This document shows, in pieces, positions 24,001 to 36,200 of a stretch of DNA of 64,000 nt. Each line of letters opens with the position of its first letter. Within the stretch, counting starts at the first letter, position 1. Source of the DNA: Onchocerca volvulus (taxonomy: Eukaryota > Nematoda > Chromadorea > Rhabditida > Onchocercidae); contig HG738140.1 in assembly GCA_000499405.2 (NCBI GenBank), forward strand, positions 4,296,829-4,360,828, given 5' to 3'. The position numbers were made by a program, and so were the translations under genes. The notes beneath the pieces are model-generated. The model did not search any database. It saw nothing but the letters and a program-made list of their open reading frames with translations, and was not told where the DNA came from.

Positions 24001-26220
24001 AAATTATTTAAAAGCATTTCAATAAAGCAATTAAAAATTGAATATATTTTAATGGAAAAATTTAGCAATTGTGAGTTAAAAAAGATAAATTATTTAAAAA
24101 TATTATTGATCTTTTGCGGAATGCTTCCAATTTTAAAACTTCAGAAAGTAAAAAAGAATTCGAATTCTTGATATTATTTAAAAATTTCGTTGTTTATCTG
24201 ATTCATTTGCATCTCATAGCATAAAAGTAATGCAAAAATGAAAAGTTTTATGATTAATTTTTATTTTTCATTTCTCTCAAGCTCTTCTTTTCCCTTTTTC
24301 CCTTTCATTTTCTCTTTTTTTTTTCTTTCAAATTTTAGTCTTTCATTATTTTTATTTATTTTCTCATAAGAAATAAAATAGTTCTTTGATTTAAGTTGTT
24401 CGACTGCATCATTAGATTGTTATCTTTTCTGCTTTTCTTTAATTATCAAATTAGTTTTCAAAAGATAACTTGAAATCATCCATTCCAAATTCCACTGAAT
24501 CAATTAAAAATGACAAGAATTTGACAGCAATTTAATTTATTCGAATTTTTTTTTTTCGTTTCATCTCTTCCATTTCATATTTCAATTTATTACATTTTTT
24601 GAATTTTTAATATGAAATTTGCTTCTCTTCGTTATTCCATTCGATTTTATGAATGGACAATTATTTAATCAATACTCAATTTTTACATGCTATAACTTTT
24701 TATAAATCGAAATTTAATTGTTTGTTTGATTTTTTTTTTTCTAATTTTGCTAGTTTTCTCTCTAATTTTTGTCCTTAGTATCTAGGAATTCTCCCTAGTT
24801 TTTCTCCTTTCTTCTTCTACTTTTTTTTTTTTTTCCAAAAGGAAAAGAAAAGAAATGAAACAAAAATCTTCAAGGTATTTCCAAAAAGAAAAAAAAGCAA
24901 TTTTTTCTATCATTTTAAATTCAGAACAGATAATTTATTAATGATAAACTTTTAAGTGATGAAATATTTTTTGGGAAGAAGCACTGATAACTTGTTACAG
25001 CAATTATCAAATCATATCATTCCGTATCATTTAATTGAATTGGAAAAAAAAAAATGACACAAAGTAATGTATGAAATTATCGATAAGTTACTGGAACCGA
25101 TAAGATGTAACAATTGTTTGAGAAGACAAACATTTAGAAGACGAAATACTCGTCTCGCTTTTTTTTTTTTCCAACTCAATTCTAAAGTTTTTAAAAAAAA
25201 AAAAAAAAATTGTCACAGGTGAAAAAGTACTTTGAACTTTTCCTTTATTGTAAAACAAATAACTTTTCAAACTTCTCTAATTTCCTTGACTTTTCCATTG
25301 ATATTAACATGAAATTAATAGAAAAATGTTATATTAGTTAATCAGTATTTTAATCTTTTTAATATTGAAGGTTCAAATGCTCTTTTGCTACATCCACTTG
25401 ATATTCATTGAGGGATTTGTCGAAAATTTTGTTAAAATCATTTCAATTTATTCCGTTTATTTCAATTTTAATTCGATAAAAAATAAATTTGACATTTTAG
25501 CGATGAATAATGCTTAAATTAAACTTGAATGGAACATGCTGTACATAGCAATAGTTATTACAATGAAAATTGCGAATAATATAAGATTGATTAGTTCTAG
25601 CTCAAAGTATTGGGTTTGTGAGAATAATATTATTAAAAAATGAGCCTAGTTATAAAAGAGCAAAAAAAAGCTGAGGCAAATTGCCCATAAGAGCTAAATA
25701 TTACAGGAATTATCAATGAAATTATCAATAATAATCAAGATATAGTTTCAAGAATATAGAAGTAAAACAAATAAAAAAAAAGTGTGAAAAATATTAATTA
25801 TAATTTTGATTGTTGAAATTTTTTAATTCTAAAATTTCTTAAAAAATACTTCGCATATATAAAGTTGTGTATAAATTTTTGCCTCAATTTTTCTAATTTT
25901 CCTATTATTCTGCGTGATATTTGTAGCTAAAATAAGCTAAACTTATTTAGTTTAATTAGAAATTCATTCGATTTTGCATATTTATTTATAAATAAGCTTA
26001 CGTTTTGTATATTTATTTATAATTTAAAAAGTGTAAAACTCATTCATTCTGCTTTTCAGCAAAAATTTTCGCTAAGAACGAGGTATATAATCATAGCTTT
26101 GTTCATGTTTCTAACTATAACATGTTCATTTTATCAAATTATTAGCTTTAATTTCATTCATTTTTTACAGGTGCGTTATTTATAATGAGTACAAATTCAT
26201 TGTAATGAAAAAAAAAAAAG
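21047..26220. other. Long intergenic AT-rich DNA
   Basis: No supported gene, RNA or transposon end. Poly-T runs are common (for example 23240-23265 and 23474-23490). Frames such as 23588-23776 and 25088-25270 show no codon structure or family match. Confidence 0.5.
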
Positions 26221-26643
26221 TCTATATAAATAAAAATATAAATGTTCGTTATTCATTTCCATACAACGTTTTACATTTTTCATTGATTGATTTGAAATTT
26301 TGATGCAACGTTGCATTCGTATAGGCGCGTATTTCTATATAGATATGCCTGCTTTTCTTTATCTGTTACACCTGTGACAGGTGAAAATAACCAAGAGAAT
26401 TAAACTTTTTTTTTTTTTTTAGCAAGCGAACTTTTTTATCATGCCTATTTGGTGCATTGTTGATTTTTACACAACGTTTCACATTCTTCACTAACTAATT
26501 TGAAAATAACGTTGCATTTGAATAGGCCGTATTTTTGTATAAATAAGATGCGTATTTAAGAACTTTCGGAGATTTAAGGTTTTGAAAAAATGAACATTTA
26601 CTTTTTTATTTATATAGCTGGATCAGACCATTGCTTCAGCTAG
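26221..26643 (+). mobile_element. Non-autonomous Helentron-like element (copy H4)
   Basis: Starts with TCTATATAAATAAAAATA (26221) and ends with CTAG at 26640-26643. Before the 3' end lies an inverted copy of the 5' region: TTTATTTATATAG at about 26605-26617, and complements of the 'cttaaatctccgaaagtt' and 'aacgttgcattcg' phrases found in the other copies. A short hairpin (GCTGGA/TTCAGC) follows. Length is 423 bases, with no coding content. The 5' TC, the subterminal inverted repeat and the terminal hairpin with CTAG fit a Helitron of the Helentron type. Confidence 0.75.
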
Positions 26644-27869
26644 TATTTAAATATAATTTTAGAATCAGTGATAGTTAAAATGAATTTGTATTCATTATAA
26701 ATAAGAACGAGATGTTCGGTTTACTCAAGTCTCTCAATATAACATGCTCATTCTATCAAAATATCAACTTTAATTTTACTTATTTGAATATAAGAAAAGG
26801 GCTATCATTGAATTCTAAATTATATACGAGAGATAAATAATGTTGATATTTCAAATTTCCGGCCATTTTTAACGAAATTATATTGAATTAAACAAAAAAT
26901 ATGCAAATTGCCAAGGAAAAATAATCCATTAAATGAGAGAAAAATAAATATTATTGCATATGGAAAAAAGGGAGCAAAGTATATGAAAATTATAATTGTT
27001 ATTGCATATACATATTATTGCACAATTATAATTGTTATTGCTTCAAAAGCCAAAGATTGAAAATTTTATGGGAATTAATTTTTGAAAAAAACTTCATTGA
27101 TAATATACTAAAAGATATATTAATGAAATGCATTGGAAATGAATTTTATCATTGATAAGACGCTTTGATTAAAGATAGTGAATGAGAGTCGAATAATTGT
27201 TGTTATGTATGGAAGAGATGACAAAGATTGGTAATATTATTTGATACAGTAGAAAATTGCAAGAGATCGAAGATTTGATGAATAAGTTATAATTTTTTGC
27301 ATGAGAGAATTAGATTGAACAACATTACTAAAATATAATGCAAATTTGAGAGAAATATAGGAATAAATACAAATGATGTTAGTGTTAGAATATCTATAAA
27401 ATGTGGATGAAATATATAAGTATGTGCATAACCTCATTGATAAGAATTTTCACGGCAAATTTGCTATTGCATATTTGTTCATATCGGCAAAATATGTTGT
27501 TTGTACGGGCTATCAGTTATTCTAAACCTTTATCATTTACAACCGACCAGCTAATATTTCGATTTATCATTATTTTCAGCTGATATTTGATGGAATCATG
27601 GAAAACGTTTCGTTTCGCAATTCTTCTAAACTTCGCAAACTTCTTTCAAAAACCCGCAAACTTTCGATGAGTATGCTTACCAAAAATGGCCCATTCGGAG
27701 CACACATTCAATGTCTATGCTTCATTCAAGCAAGCGAGATGTTATACTCATTGAAAGTTTGAGAATAGATTGAAAACATTTCGTCCCACAGCTCCTTAAA
27801 TCATTCATTTTACCGAATTTAACTGTTTCATTAGTCGTACTTCAGTTATGATTATGGCTTCTTTGATTA
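26644..27869. other. Intergenic DNA with one short open segment
   Basis: Mostly AT-rich. From 27598 to 27762 an ATG frame of 54 residues follows an acceptor-like TTTTCAG (ending 27579). It is basic and contains a repeated CGCAAACTT phrase, and GC content is above its surroundings. No family is recognised, and it may be chance. Confidence 0.35.
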
Positions 27870-28330
27870 TCTTATCTTTATTCATTAACCTTTTCGAGAT
27901 CAAGCAAATATTTTAACTCATCATTATTCATCTGAATGTTCAACTGATAATTTGAATCATCATTATTTCCAGAATCTAACAATTATTGAATTCATCATTA
28001 TTGCCAAAGTCCAGAAGATATTTCAAGTTATCATCATTCTCGAAGTTCGCCAGATATCTTGAATCATCATTATTCCCGAAATCCAGGAAATATTTTAAAC
28101 CATCATCATTCCCAACGGGTATTTCGAAACATTATCATTCCCGAAATCCAGTTTCGATCCATATCATCATCCCAATGTATAGCAGATATTTCGAGTCATC
28201 AACACTCCAAATATTCCTCATCATTGTCATTCTCGAAATCTAATGGATATTTCAAACTATCATCATTTCCGGCAAATATTTTGGCCAATCAACATTTACA
28301 TACTCTAGCAAATATTTCGCATTGCGGGAT
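27870..28330 (+). repeat. Degenerate minisatellite (CATCATTATTCCCGAAATCC type)
   Basis: About nine loose copies of a unit near 40 bases of the kind 'atcatcattattcccgaaatccaggaaatatttcga'. Two overlapping open frames (27986-28243, 28059-28394) run through it because the unit happens to lack stops in those frames; their peptides simply repeat the unit. Confidence 0.75.
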
Positions 28331-28794
28331 TTATCAAAACAAATCATTCCATCTATTTTCATTCTTCTTTGCAGTTATTTCCGTAATTTTTTGAAAATTT
28401 AAATTCATATTGCAATTTTTTCGCAGCATTTTATTTATTTTCGCTTTTTACCATATTTTTTTTCATCTTAATTTATTTTTGAATTCTTCTTCTTTTATTT
28501 ATTCAAAAACTGATGCTTTTGTCCGTTTTCTCACTGATTCTTTTGTTTATTCATTTTTCTTTTATTTATTTATAAATGTGATTTCTAGCGAGTTTCTACT
28601 TGTTCATTTATTTGTTTATTTCTATTTATTTCGACAACTTTGCTACATTTTTTATTTGTCGATTAACGTCTAATTTGAATGCTTTTGTTTTTAATTTGTT
28701 GAATTTTTTGAAAATTTTTGAAAATCTCTTCCAGTTTGTTCATTTTTATTTGTGGAATTGGGTTAGAATTATCTATTATTATTATCAAATATGC

Positions 28795-29155
28795 ATAATA
28801 AAATCAGTAAAGCGTGAATCATGGGGATGAAATAAATAAAATAAAAGTCACTATAATAAAATTGATGGAGCATGAATCATCGGAATGGCATCAATAGAAT
28901 AAAAATCAGCATTAGAATCATCATTAGAATCACTATTGGAATCACTATTTCTATGATAAAATCAATAGAATATGAATTGGGATAAAATTCGAATGCGAAT
29001 CATCATCAAGATAAGATCAGCAGAATATGACATATTAAAATCAATGAAATTTAATGGAAAAAATCGATAAAATAAGAATTATCATGATAAAATCAATAGA
29101 ATGAAAATGATTCGGAATAAAATTTTCAAATAAAATAAGAATTATCGTTAAACAC
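28795..29155 (+). repeat. Degenerate tandem repeat (ATAAAATCAATAGAAT type)
   Basis: A phrase like 'ataaaatcaatagaatatgaatcatcggg' recurs with variation about ten times. No coding sequence. Confidence 0.65.
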
Positions 29156-29530
29156 AATTTTTTTTTTTTTTTTTTTGTTTATATCTTCAATATTTGTTTC
29201 ATACATGTTCTATTTTATTTTTTTCTTTTCTTTTAATTTCATATAATTTCATTAAAAAATATTGATCGAATTTATTTAAATTTTATATGAATTCTCGCAT
29301 ATGCTTGTATAAGTTCATTCATTTATTTGCAACTGTGCTTTCTGTAGTTGTTTGCGTGAATTTATTTTACGCGATTACGTAAAAACTATTTTATATATTT
29401 ATGTGGATTTATTTAATTTTCGCTTATTTTTCGCTGATTTAAAATTGTGATTGATTTAAACAAATATTTTTAATTTTAATGTAATTTAATCGGACTGAGT
29501 AAAAAATTTCGAATTAATTTGCTTGATTTT

Positions 29531-29534
29531 TCAG
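29531..29534 (+). promoter_or_regulatory. Trans-splice or 5'UTR acceptor of the CRAL-TRIO-GOLD gene
   Basis: GATTTTTCAG ends at 29534, six bases before the ATG at 29541. Such a strong acceptor directly before the start codon is the usual position of a spliced-leader site in nematodes. A cis intron in the 5'UTR would look the same. Confidence 0.5.
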
Positions 29535-29540
29535 GGCTAA

Positions 29541-32500
29541 ATGAACTTGAACGAAATTAGCGCGCGTGATCGAGCACTAATTGAACAACTACGTGAAGCG
29601 ATACGTGATGAACTTTTATTGGTACCAGCATACGATGATGATTTTAGCTTGCTTCGATGGATTACTGGATGGGATCGAAAACTTGGTTTTTTTTTTTTTT
29701 TGAGAATTTATAGGAAACAATCGATGGATTAATTTTAATGAATATTGAAAAGTACATTCTTTGTTTTATAGTTAATCCATCCGATTTTACAGCCAAACTC
29801 AGCTTTTTCCGTGATTATCAATTTATCAAGTTTTATTCTACTCAATTCCTTCAAAGTCGCTGAAAATCATTGAGAAAATTTTTTTTTTCAAATTTGTTAA
29901 AATTTGAGCGTTTTTTTAAAGCTAATTTCATTTACTACATTTTTAATGTCTTTCAAGCAAATTTTAGTTAATTTGAATTATTAAGTCATTTGTGGAATAC
30001 TTACAAATGAATTGGATATTTCTAAGAGAAAGAATTGGATATATTTATTCATAGTTTTACTTTTTCAGATGTAATAATACCAAAAATTAAATGTTCACTT
30101 CGTTCGATAGCTGCTCTTGGATTTAACAAATATGATTTTTCAACTCTCGAGAAGATTTCGGCTCACTGTGATTCATTGAATGAATTAGTGAAGTATATTC
30201 CAGGTTGTTTTTTTTTCACCAATACTTTTTTTTTTTTTTTTTTTTGAAAGAAAGTTCGACAATTAAATCATTTAGCTTAATTTGTGAAAAAAAAAAAAAA
30301 AAGATCAGAAAATTTGTTCACAATTTGTTCTGTAATTTGAAATCTTTTTTAAAATGGGCAATGAAATTTGAAATCTTTTTTAAAATGGACAACAAAGATA
30401 AAAGAACTTTTTTTTTTCACCTTTAATACCAATGTTTTTTGCAGGAAATTTTCAGTAAAAGGCATTATTTCAAAAAATTTCCATTTTATTTCTTTGTTAT
30501 TTATTGATTAAAAAAAGTTTCAATCTTCATCTATTAATAGGTTCCTTACTTGGGTATGATAAACAACACAATGTCATTTCAATTCAAATGATTGGCCATC
30601 TAGATGCTCGTAATTTGTTGTCATGCCTACGAAATTCGGATTTGTATATTTTGCGAATTGCTGAAACTGAAGGTGTTATGAATTTGATAAGGTACATTTC
30701 ATTTTATTGCATAAAATGGCTTAGGAATTTTTCTTTATTTTATGCAAATTGATCGATTATATGTCTATTATCGATTGATCAAGAATGGTAAAGTATTAAG
30801 CATTATTTCATATACGATAATATACGATGATCCATATTTTAAAATACGATGAAATTAACTTTTTATTAATTTCTTTTTTTTTTTAGAAATTTAGCCATCA
30901 GTAAGAATGTCATCTGTTGTCTAATAAACGATTTCTGCTACAAATTACACTTTTTTTTTTCGGGACTTCAAGGCTTAATCTTCAATTTTATAGCCATGAA
31001 TTGTTTATTTGAAAAGAGTTTTTTTTTTTTTTTTTGATTTCAGAAAAAACGAGAAAATTCTAGGATGTCAACTTGGTACGCTGGTCATTTTTGATCTTGA
31101 TCAAATTAGGCTTGATAGATTTTCGATGCCTATTGTTAAAGTAATCACAACAATGTTTACACAACTTCAGGTTTTGACGTTTTTTTTTTTTTTTTTAAAG
31201 TAATTTATGCCAATTTTTTTTTCAATAATTTTCAAAAAGCAACATTTACAGTTTTTTTTTTTTTCACAATTACCATGAGTATTTGATTATTTGATTTATT
31301 TATTTAATTCTATCTTCAATTATTTATTAACAATTCTAACTTTTGATCAATGCTTTTAAAAAAAAGTTTAGGAAATGTATCCGGATGTTATACACAAAAT
31401 TCTCGTCATCAATATACCAACATTTTTCCGTATGATATGGACATTAATTAGTCCATGTCTTTCGAAACATACTCAAGAGAAAATCGAAATACTTGGAGCT
31501 GATTGGAAGCAAAAATTGAAGGAATATATTGATGAAGATGTATTATATGAACATTGGGGCGGTATACGTAAAGCAGAAACACCATATGGACATATTCGTT
31601 TGGGCGGTGAAGTTCCGGAAAATTTTAGGTAATTTTCGTGGTATTATAAATTTAATGACGGAGTGCATTCCGTCTCGTATTCTTTTTTGTTTTCTATATT
31701 TTTTAAACATATCAGAAATTATGAATTTCCGATATTTTGCAATATTATCAGAAATTTATCAATTCGTCGAAATATTTTCATCTTTGAATTTTGCTCAAAA
31801 ATGTGATTATCTTCCTATCATGAGTTTTGTTTTTTTTTTTTTTTGCTTATTAAAGAAATAATAGAGAAAAATTAGTAATCAACAATATCAATTTTGATAT
31901 TTGATTAAAATTGTAATTGCAATTTAAAGCATTTAATTTTATTTTAAGAGCGTCATAATATATAAGAAATCAACTTACGTTTCAATATATCAAAAAATTC
32001 GAATGAAAATTTCTCCTGTTTATAAAATACTTAAATTGACGAATTAATAATTAGCCAATCAAATGATTGATTATGTAAACTACTCAAAGTTTTATTACAT
32101 CAGTTACTAAAAAACAAAATTTTCCAATTAGTGTTGGCGTGTTTTTTCAGATATGATCCATCAAATGATGTTCCGGCATCGAAATTGCAAAAGTTAAAAA
32201 TACCCGCTCGTACATCAGATTTCGTCTCAGTGGTTGTGGAAGGTGATTTTTCAATAAATCATAGAGGATAAATTAATATTTTACAATCAGTTATCACTAT
32301 TATTGCTATCAATCGAAGTAATATTGTGTGATAACATAGAAAAAAATTGACTTTGGTTATTTTAGATTATAATCCGAATCGAAAGTTATCATGGTGGTGG
32401 AGAATTGAAAGTGGTGATATTGACTTTACAATCATAAGATCTGATGACTCAATAAATGAGAATAATGATAAAAATCAAGATGTTATCATTTGGCCAAGAT

Positions 32501-33119
32501 TTCGTCTTCAGACACTGTACGTTCCAGAAAGTGGCGAAGTATGTTGTTTAGCATAAAAATTATTATCCGAAGATTAAATTTGCTTTTTAATTCATGAATC
32601 ATTGCACCTAATAGTTCTTCTGTCATCGTTTTGAAAAATAATTACATAATTTTAACTTTCTTCCCCATTTTAAATCACTTTTTATCATTTAATTTCAAAC
32701 TAATTCATTTATTTCACTACTATCTTAATTTATTTCACATCTTTAATTTATCTGTGAAATATCCAACATATTATTTGTTTATTATTATTTGATTATTTTT
32801 GTTCGTTATTTTATTATTTATCATTAATATGACAGATATAGGAGTGATAAGAGTTGATAAGTTCGATGGCATGAAATATATGCTATAATTTGTAAAATAT
32901 TTTAGATATGAAATAATTGAAACATAGAATGATTATAACATAAATCATTTAACATTATTAGCAATATTCGGATATCTTTTGATTAATTTTCTTTATAAAC
33001 AAATATATTTTCAGGTTTCATGTGCTAAACCTGGAATTTACAAATTACTATTTGACAATACACATAGCAGGTTTTATTGCAAAATTATCAATTATCATTT
33101 TGAAGTATTGGACGAATGA
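29541..33119 (+). CDS. SEC14-like CRAL-TRIO and GOLD domain protein
   Basis: Eight exons join in frame: 29541-29685, 30069-30203, 30541-30691, 31044-31170, 31372-31628, 32151-32242, 32366-32538 and 33015-33119 (394 residues). All introns are GT-AG. The N-terminal part (about 6-60, with DDFSLLRWITGW) matches the small CRAL-TRIO N region. The lipid-binding CRAL-TRIO domain follows (about 80-265), with LGTLVIFDLDQIRLDRF, INIPTFFRMIWTLISPCLS and the closing EILGADWKQKLKEYIDEDVLYEHWGG. The GOLD domain fills about 285-394, with WWWRIESGDIDFTI and a final GIYKLLFDNTHSRFYCKIINY. Length and order fit the family of C. elegans CGR-1/CTG proteins and vertebrate SEC14L2, cytosolic phospholipid-binding or transfer proteins; CGR-1 is known as a modifier of Ras signalling. 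Which paralogue this is cannot be told. Part of the gene is duplicated in inverted orientation at 20570-21046. Confidence 0.93.
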
Positions 33120-33278
33120 ATTTTTCCAATTTATACCCGATGTTATCAGAATATTACTTTGACATTATCAATGTTTATATGTCTTTAAAATTTTGGCAAA
33201 ATTTCTCTGTATCATTTCTATTTATTTTTTTTCAATCATGTTACAGTTCAATGCAAGAGTTATGGGTATAACAAAAAA

Positions 33279-33284
33279 AATAAA
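33279..33284 (+). terminator. Candidate poly(A) signal of the CRAL-TRIO-GOLD gene
   Basis: AATAAA about 160 bases after the TGA stop at 33117-33119, within an A-rich stretch. Confidence 0.35.
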
Positions 33285-33289
33285 TAAAA

Positions 33290-36200
33290 AAAACTCTTAT
33301 ACTTCAAATATTCCTAATCGTTTTTCTTTTTTTGATATGACAATTTTAAAAATTAAAATGAAACTTATATTACAGGTTTAAAAAAAAAGAAAGTACTACG
33401 GGTTATTGTAATAGCTTGAGGAATTGTCATTTTGAGTGCATTGTCTTTTTACATTTTTCATTTCAAATATTGATGGATAATTAAGAAATTTGGTAATTAG
33501 ATGAAACCTTTGATTTCCTTATCGATAACATTATTCTTACTTATCTGTTCACTATTTTTTTTCCATTACTTTACCTCGTTTCATTCCACTCCCTCATTTG
33601 TAATTTTTCTATTTTATTTAATTTTGATTTTTTATCATTTCCATTCTATTTCTGGATTCTTAATTTTCACTTACTTGTTAATTATTTGGTGTAAATCTGT
33701 GATATGCATGGAAGGAATGGAAGAAAATTATCTTTTTTTTTTTTTCTAATTTTTTGTGTTTTTAATATTTGATTAAGAAATATATTCATGCTTTTATAAT
33801 ATCTTTAAATAATATAAGTTTTTTTTTTTTTCAAAATGCGCAAGCTTTTCAAGATTTCAAAATGATTTTCCAAATTAAAATCAAAGTATTTTGACCAAAA
33901 ATGAATTTGTATTCAGGCATTTATTTTATTTCTATTTATTCATTAATGTTTTTTCATATGATAATTATTTAGAATTAAAAATTCCCAATTTCTTTTTCAA
34001 TCAATGTATTTTTACGGAAATTTTATGCAAAAAAAAATAAAAATAAAAATAAAAAATGAAAAAATAATTGCTTTCATTTGATTATAAATCAAAGCAATTG
34101 TAGAATGTTGTTTTGAAAAAGTTTGTTTTTAAATAGCATTATTGAAAGTTTTGTTGTTAAATTTTGTTATGTTCAGTAATTTTGATTTAGCAAATTATTA
34201 TTTGAATTAATTACTATTTTGAATTGATATGTAATTTAATTCAAATATTTATATATATGCATGAAATTTATTTTAGCCATAAAATGGTTTTTAATTTCTT
34301 TTTCGGAGTAATTATTGTTGTGCAGTAAATCAATGATTAACAATGAATTTAGTTTTTTATATGAAAAATTTAATAATTATTAAAACTAGTTGTGATATAA
34401 TCACACTAGATCATTCTGATGATATCAAATTAAGAAAATTCTGACGATAATAAATTAGGAAAATTTTATTTAAAGAAAAAAAAATTAATCAAGGAGGTTG
34501 ATAATCTGATAAGAGATTAGTTGATAATCGATTCATTTGCAAAATTGCCATAAAATTAAAATCTAATAGAGATTATTTATTAATTTGTTTGTTACAAAAA
34601 ACGTAGAATTTCTGCTGAATTGTTCCAATTTTGAATAATAGTTTGATTAAAATAATGGAAAAAATTTAAAAAATCAAATATCCGGATTTTTCATAATTCG
34701 CAAAATCTGTTGAATTTCTATTATTTTCCGATTAGTCGATATCAAAAAATAAGTTATATTCTGAGTACTATATATTTAATTTGACAAAACTGAAACAAAA
34801 ATTCTATCTTCTGAAATCAAGGACTAAAAGTTAAAAATTGATATGAAAGTTGAACGCCGTTAAATTTGCTCTGTTTACAAATGATAATTTCGATTCGCAA
34901 AATGATAATTTTTCACTCATACATTGTCTCATTTGGCTTTTATCACTGTCAAACCCTCAATTTTTGTAAATTTTATTGATAAAAATAAAAAAAAAGTTTG
35001 TCAATGCGCCGCATATAGCATATTTTGCCAGATAAAATGCTATATTCTTTTGAAATTCTCTAAATTTCCCAAAAATTTCATGAATTCTTTCGAAATTTTA
35101 ACTTTTTAAAGAAAAAAAAAAAGTATAATATGTATAAATTTATCACAAAATATTTGAATATTTCAAAATTTTCGGTTAGAAATAAAATTTTAAAAAAAGT
35201 CAAAGTTAAAAATAAGGCCAGAAGAAAAAGAAGCATTTGAATATTCCAAAAGTTTTTCTTCGTTAACTTTTTAATTTCAAGGAAACTTCTTTTCAATCAT
35301 TTCAGTCATTTTTTTTATTTTTCGTTTTTTTTTTCTACTTCAACTTTTTTATTTTTTCATTTTTTATTCATTTTTATTTATTTCCTTCATTTTTCTTTAT
35401 TTGTTTAATACTTAACTTTATTTCTAACTATATACGCTTATGGTTCTATAGTGACTAAAAAAAAACTATGATTTCGATGAATTAAAATAGAAGTAAATTA
35501 TTCAAAAAAAAAAAAATTTTTTTTTTTTTGTTCAAATCAATTTTCAATTAACTGTCTGTAGTACTACTAATTTCATCAATTACTATGTCTCTAAGTTGGA
35601 AGAAAAAAAAAAGTTCTAAAACTTTCTGCTAAACAAATAATTTGTTTGTTTAGCAATTTTTGCAGGATAATTTTGATGAAAATGAAGTAACAATTCTTCT
35701 AATTTTCATCCATATTTCAACAAAAATACGAATCAAACGTGTCAATCGTTCTTTCTTTTTTTTTTTTTTCATCGAGTAAATTTCTTGAATATTTATAATT
35801 AAAACAATTTAAAAATTCAAATGAAATATTATTCTAGTGCAGAATGCTTGAATCTACTTTTTTGGATTCAATTAAACTGAGTCTACTGATGTTTTAATTG
35901 ATTTTTAAGTCGAAAAATTATTTTTAACTGGAATAGTAAGGTGTTTAAAAAAATTCCTTTTTGATAGTTTTTGTTAAATTAAAATAAAAATTTTTATTCC
36001 TCAAAAATTTTTTTTTTGGAAATGTTTTGAGCATACATGAAAATTTTTATGCAATTTTTGTCGAATTATAATTAATTTTTTATAAATCAGCATTTTTTTC
36101 CTTCGTATTCGTATTTTGATATAACAATTATCTATTTCAATTATTCTTATTTTTTTAATTACTTTTAACTATTCATAGATTTGCTATTTTTGTTAATTGT

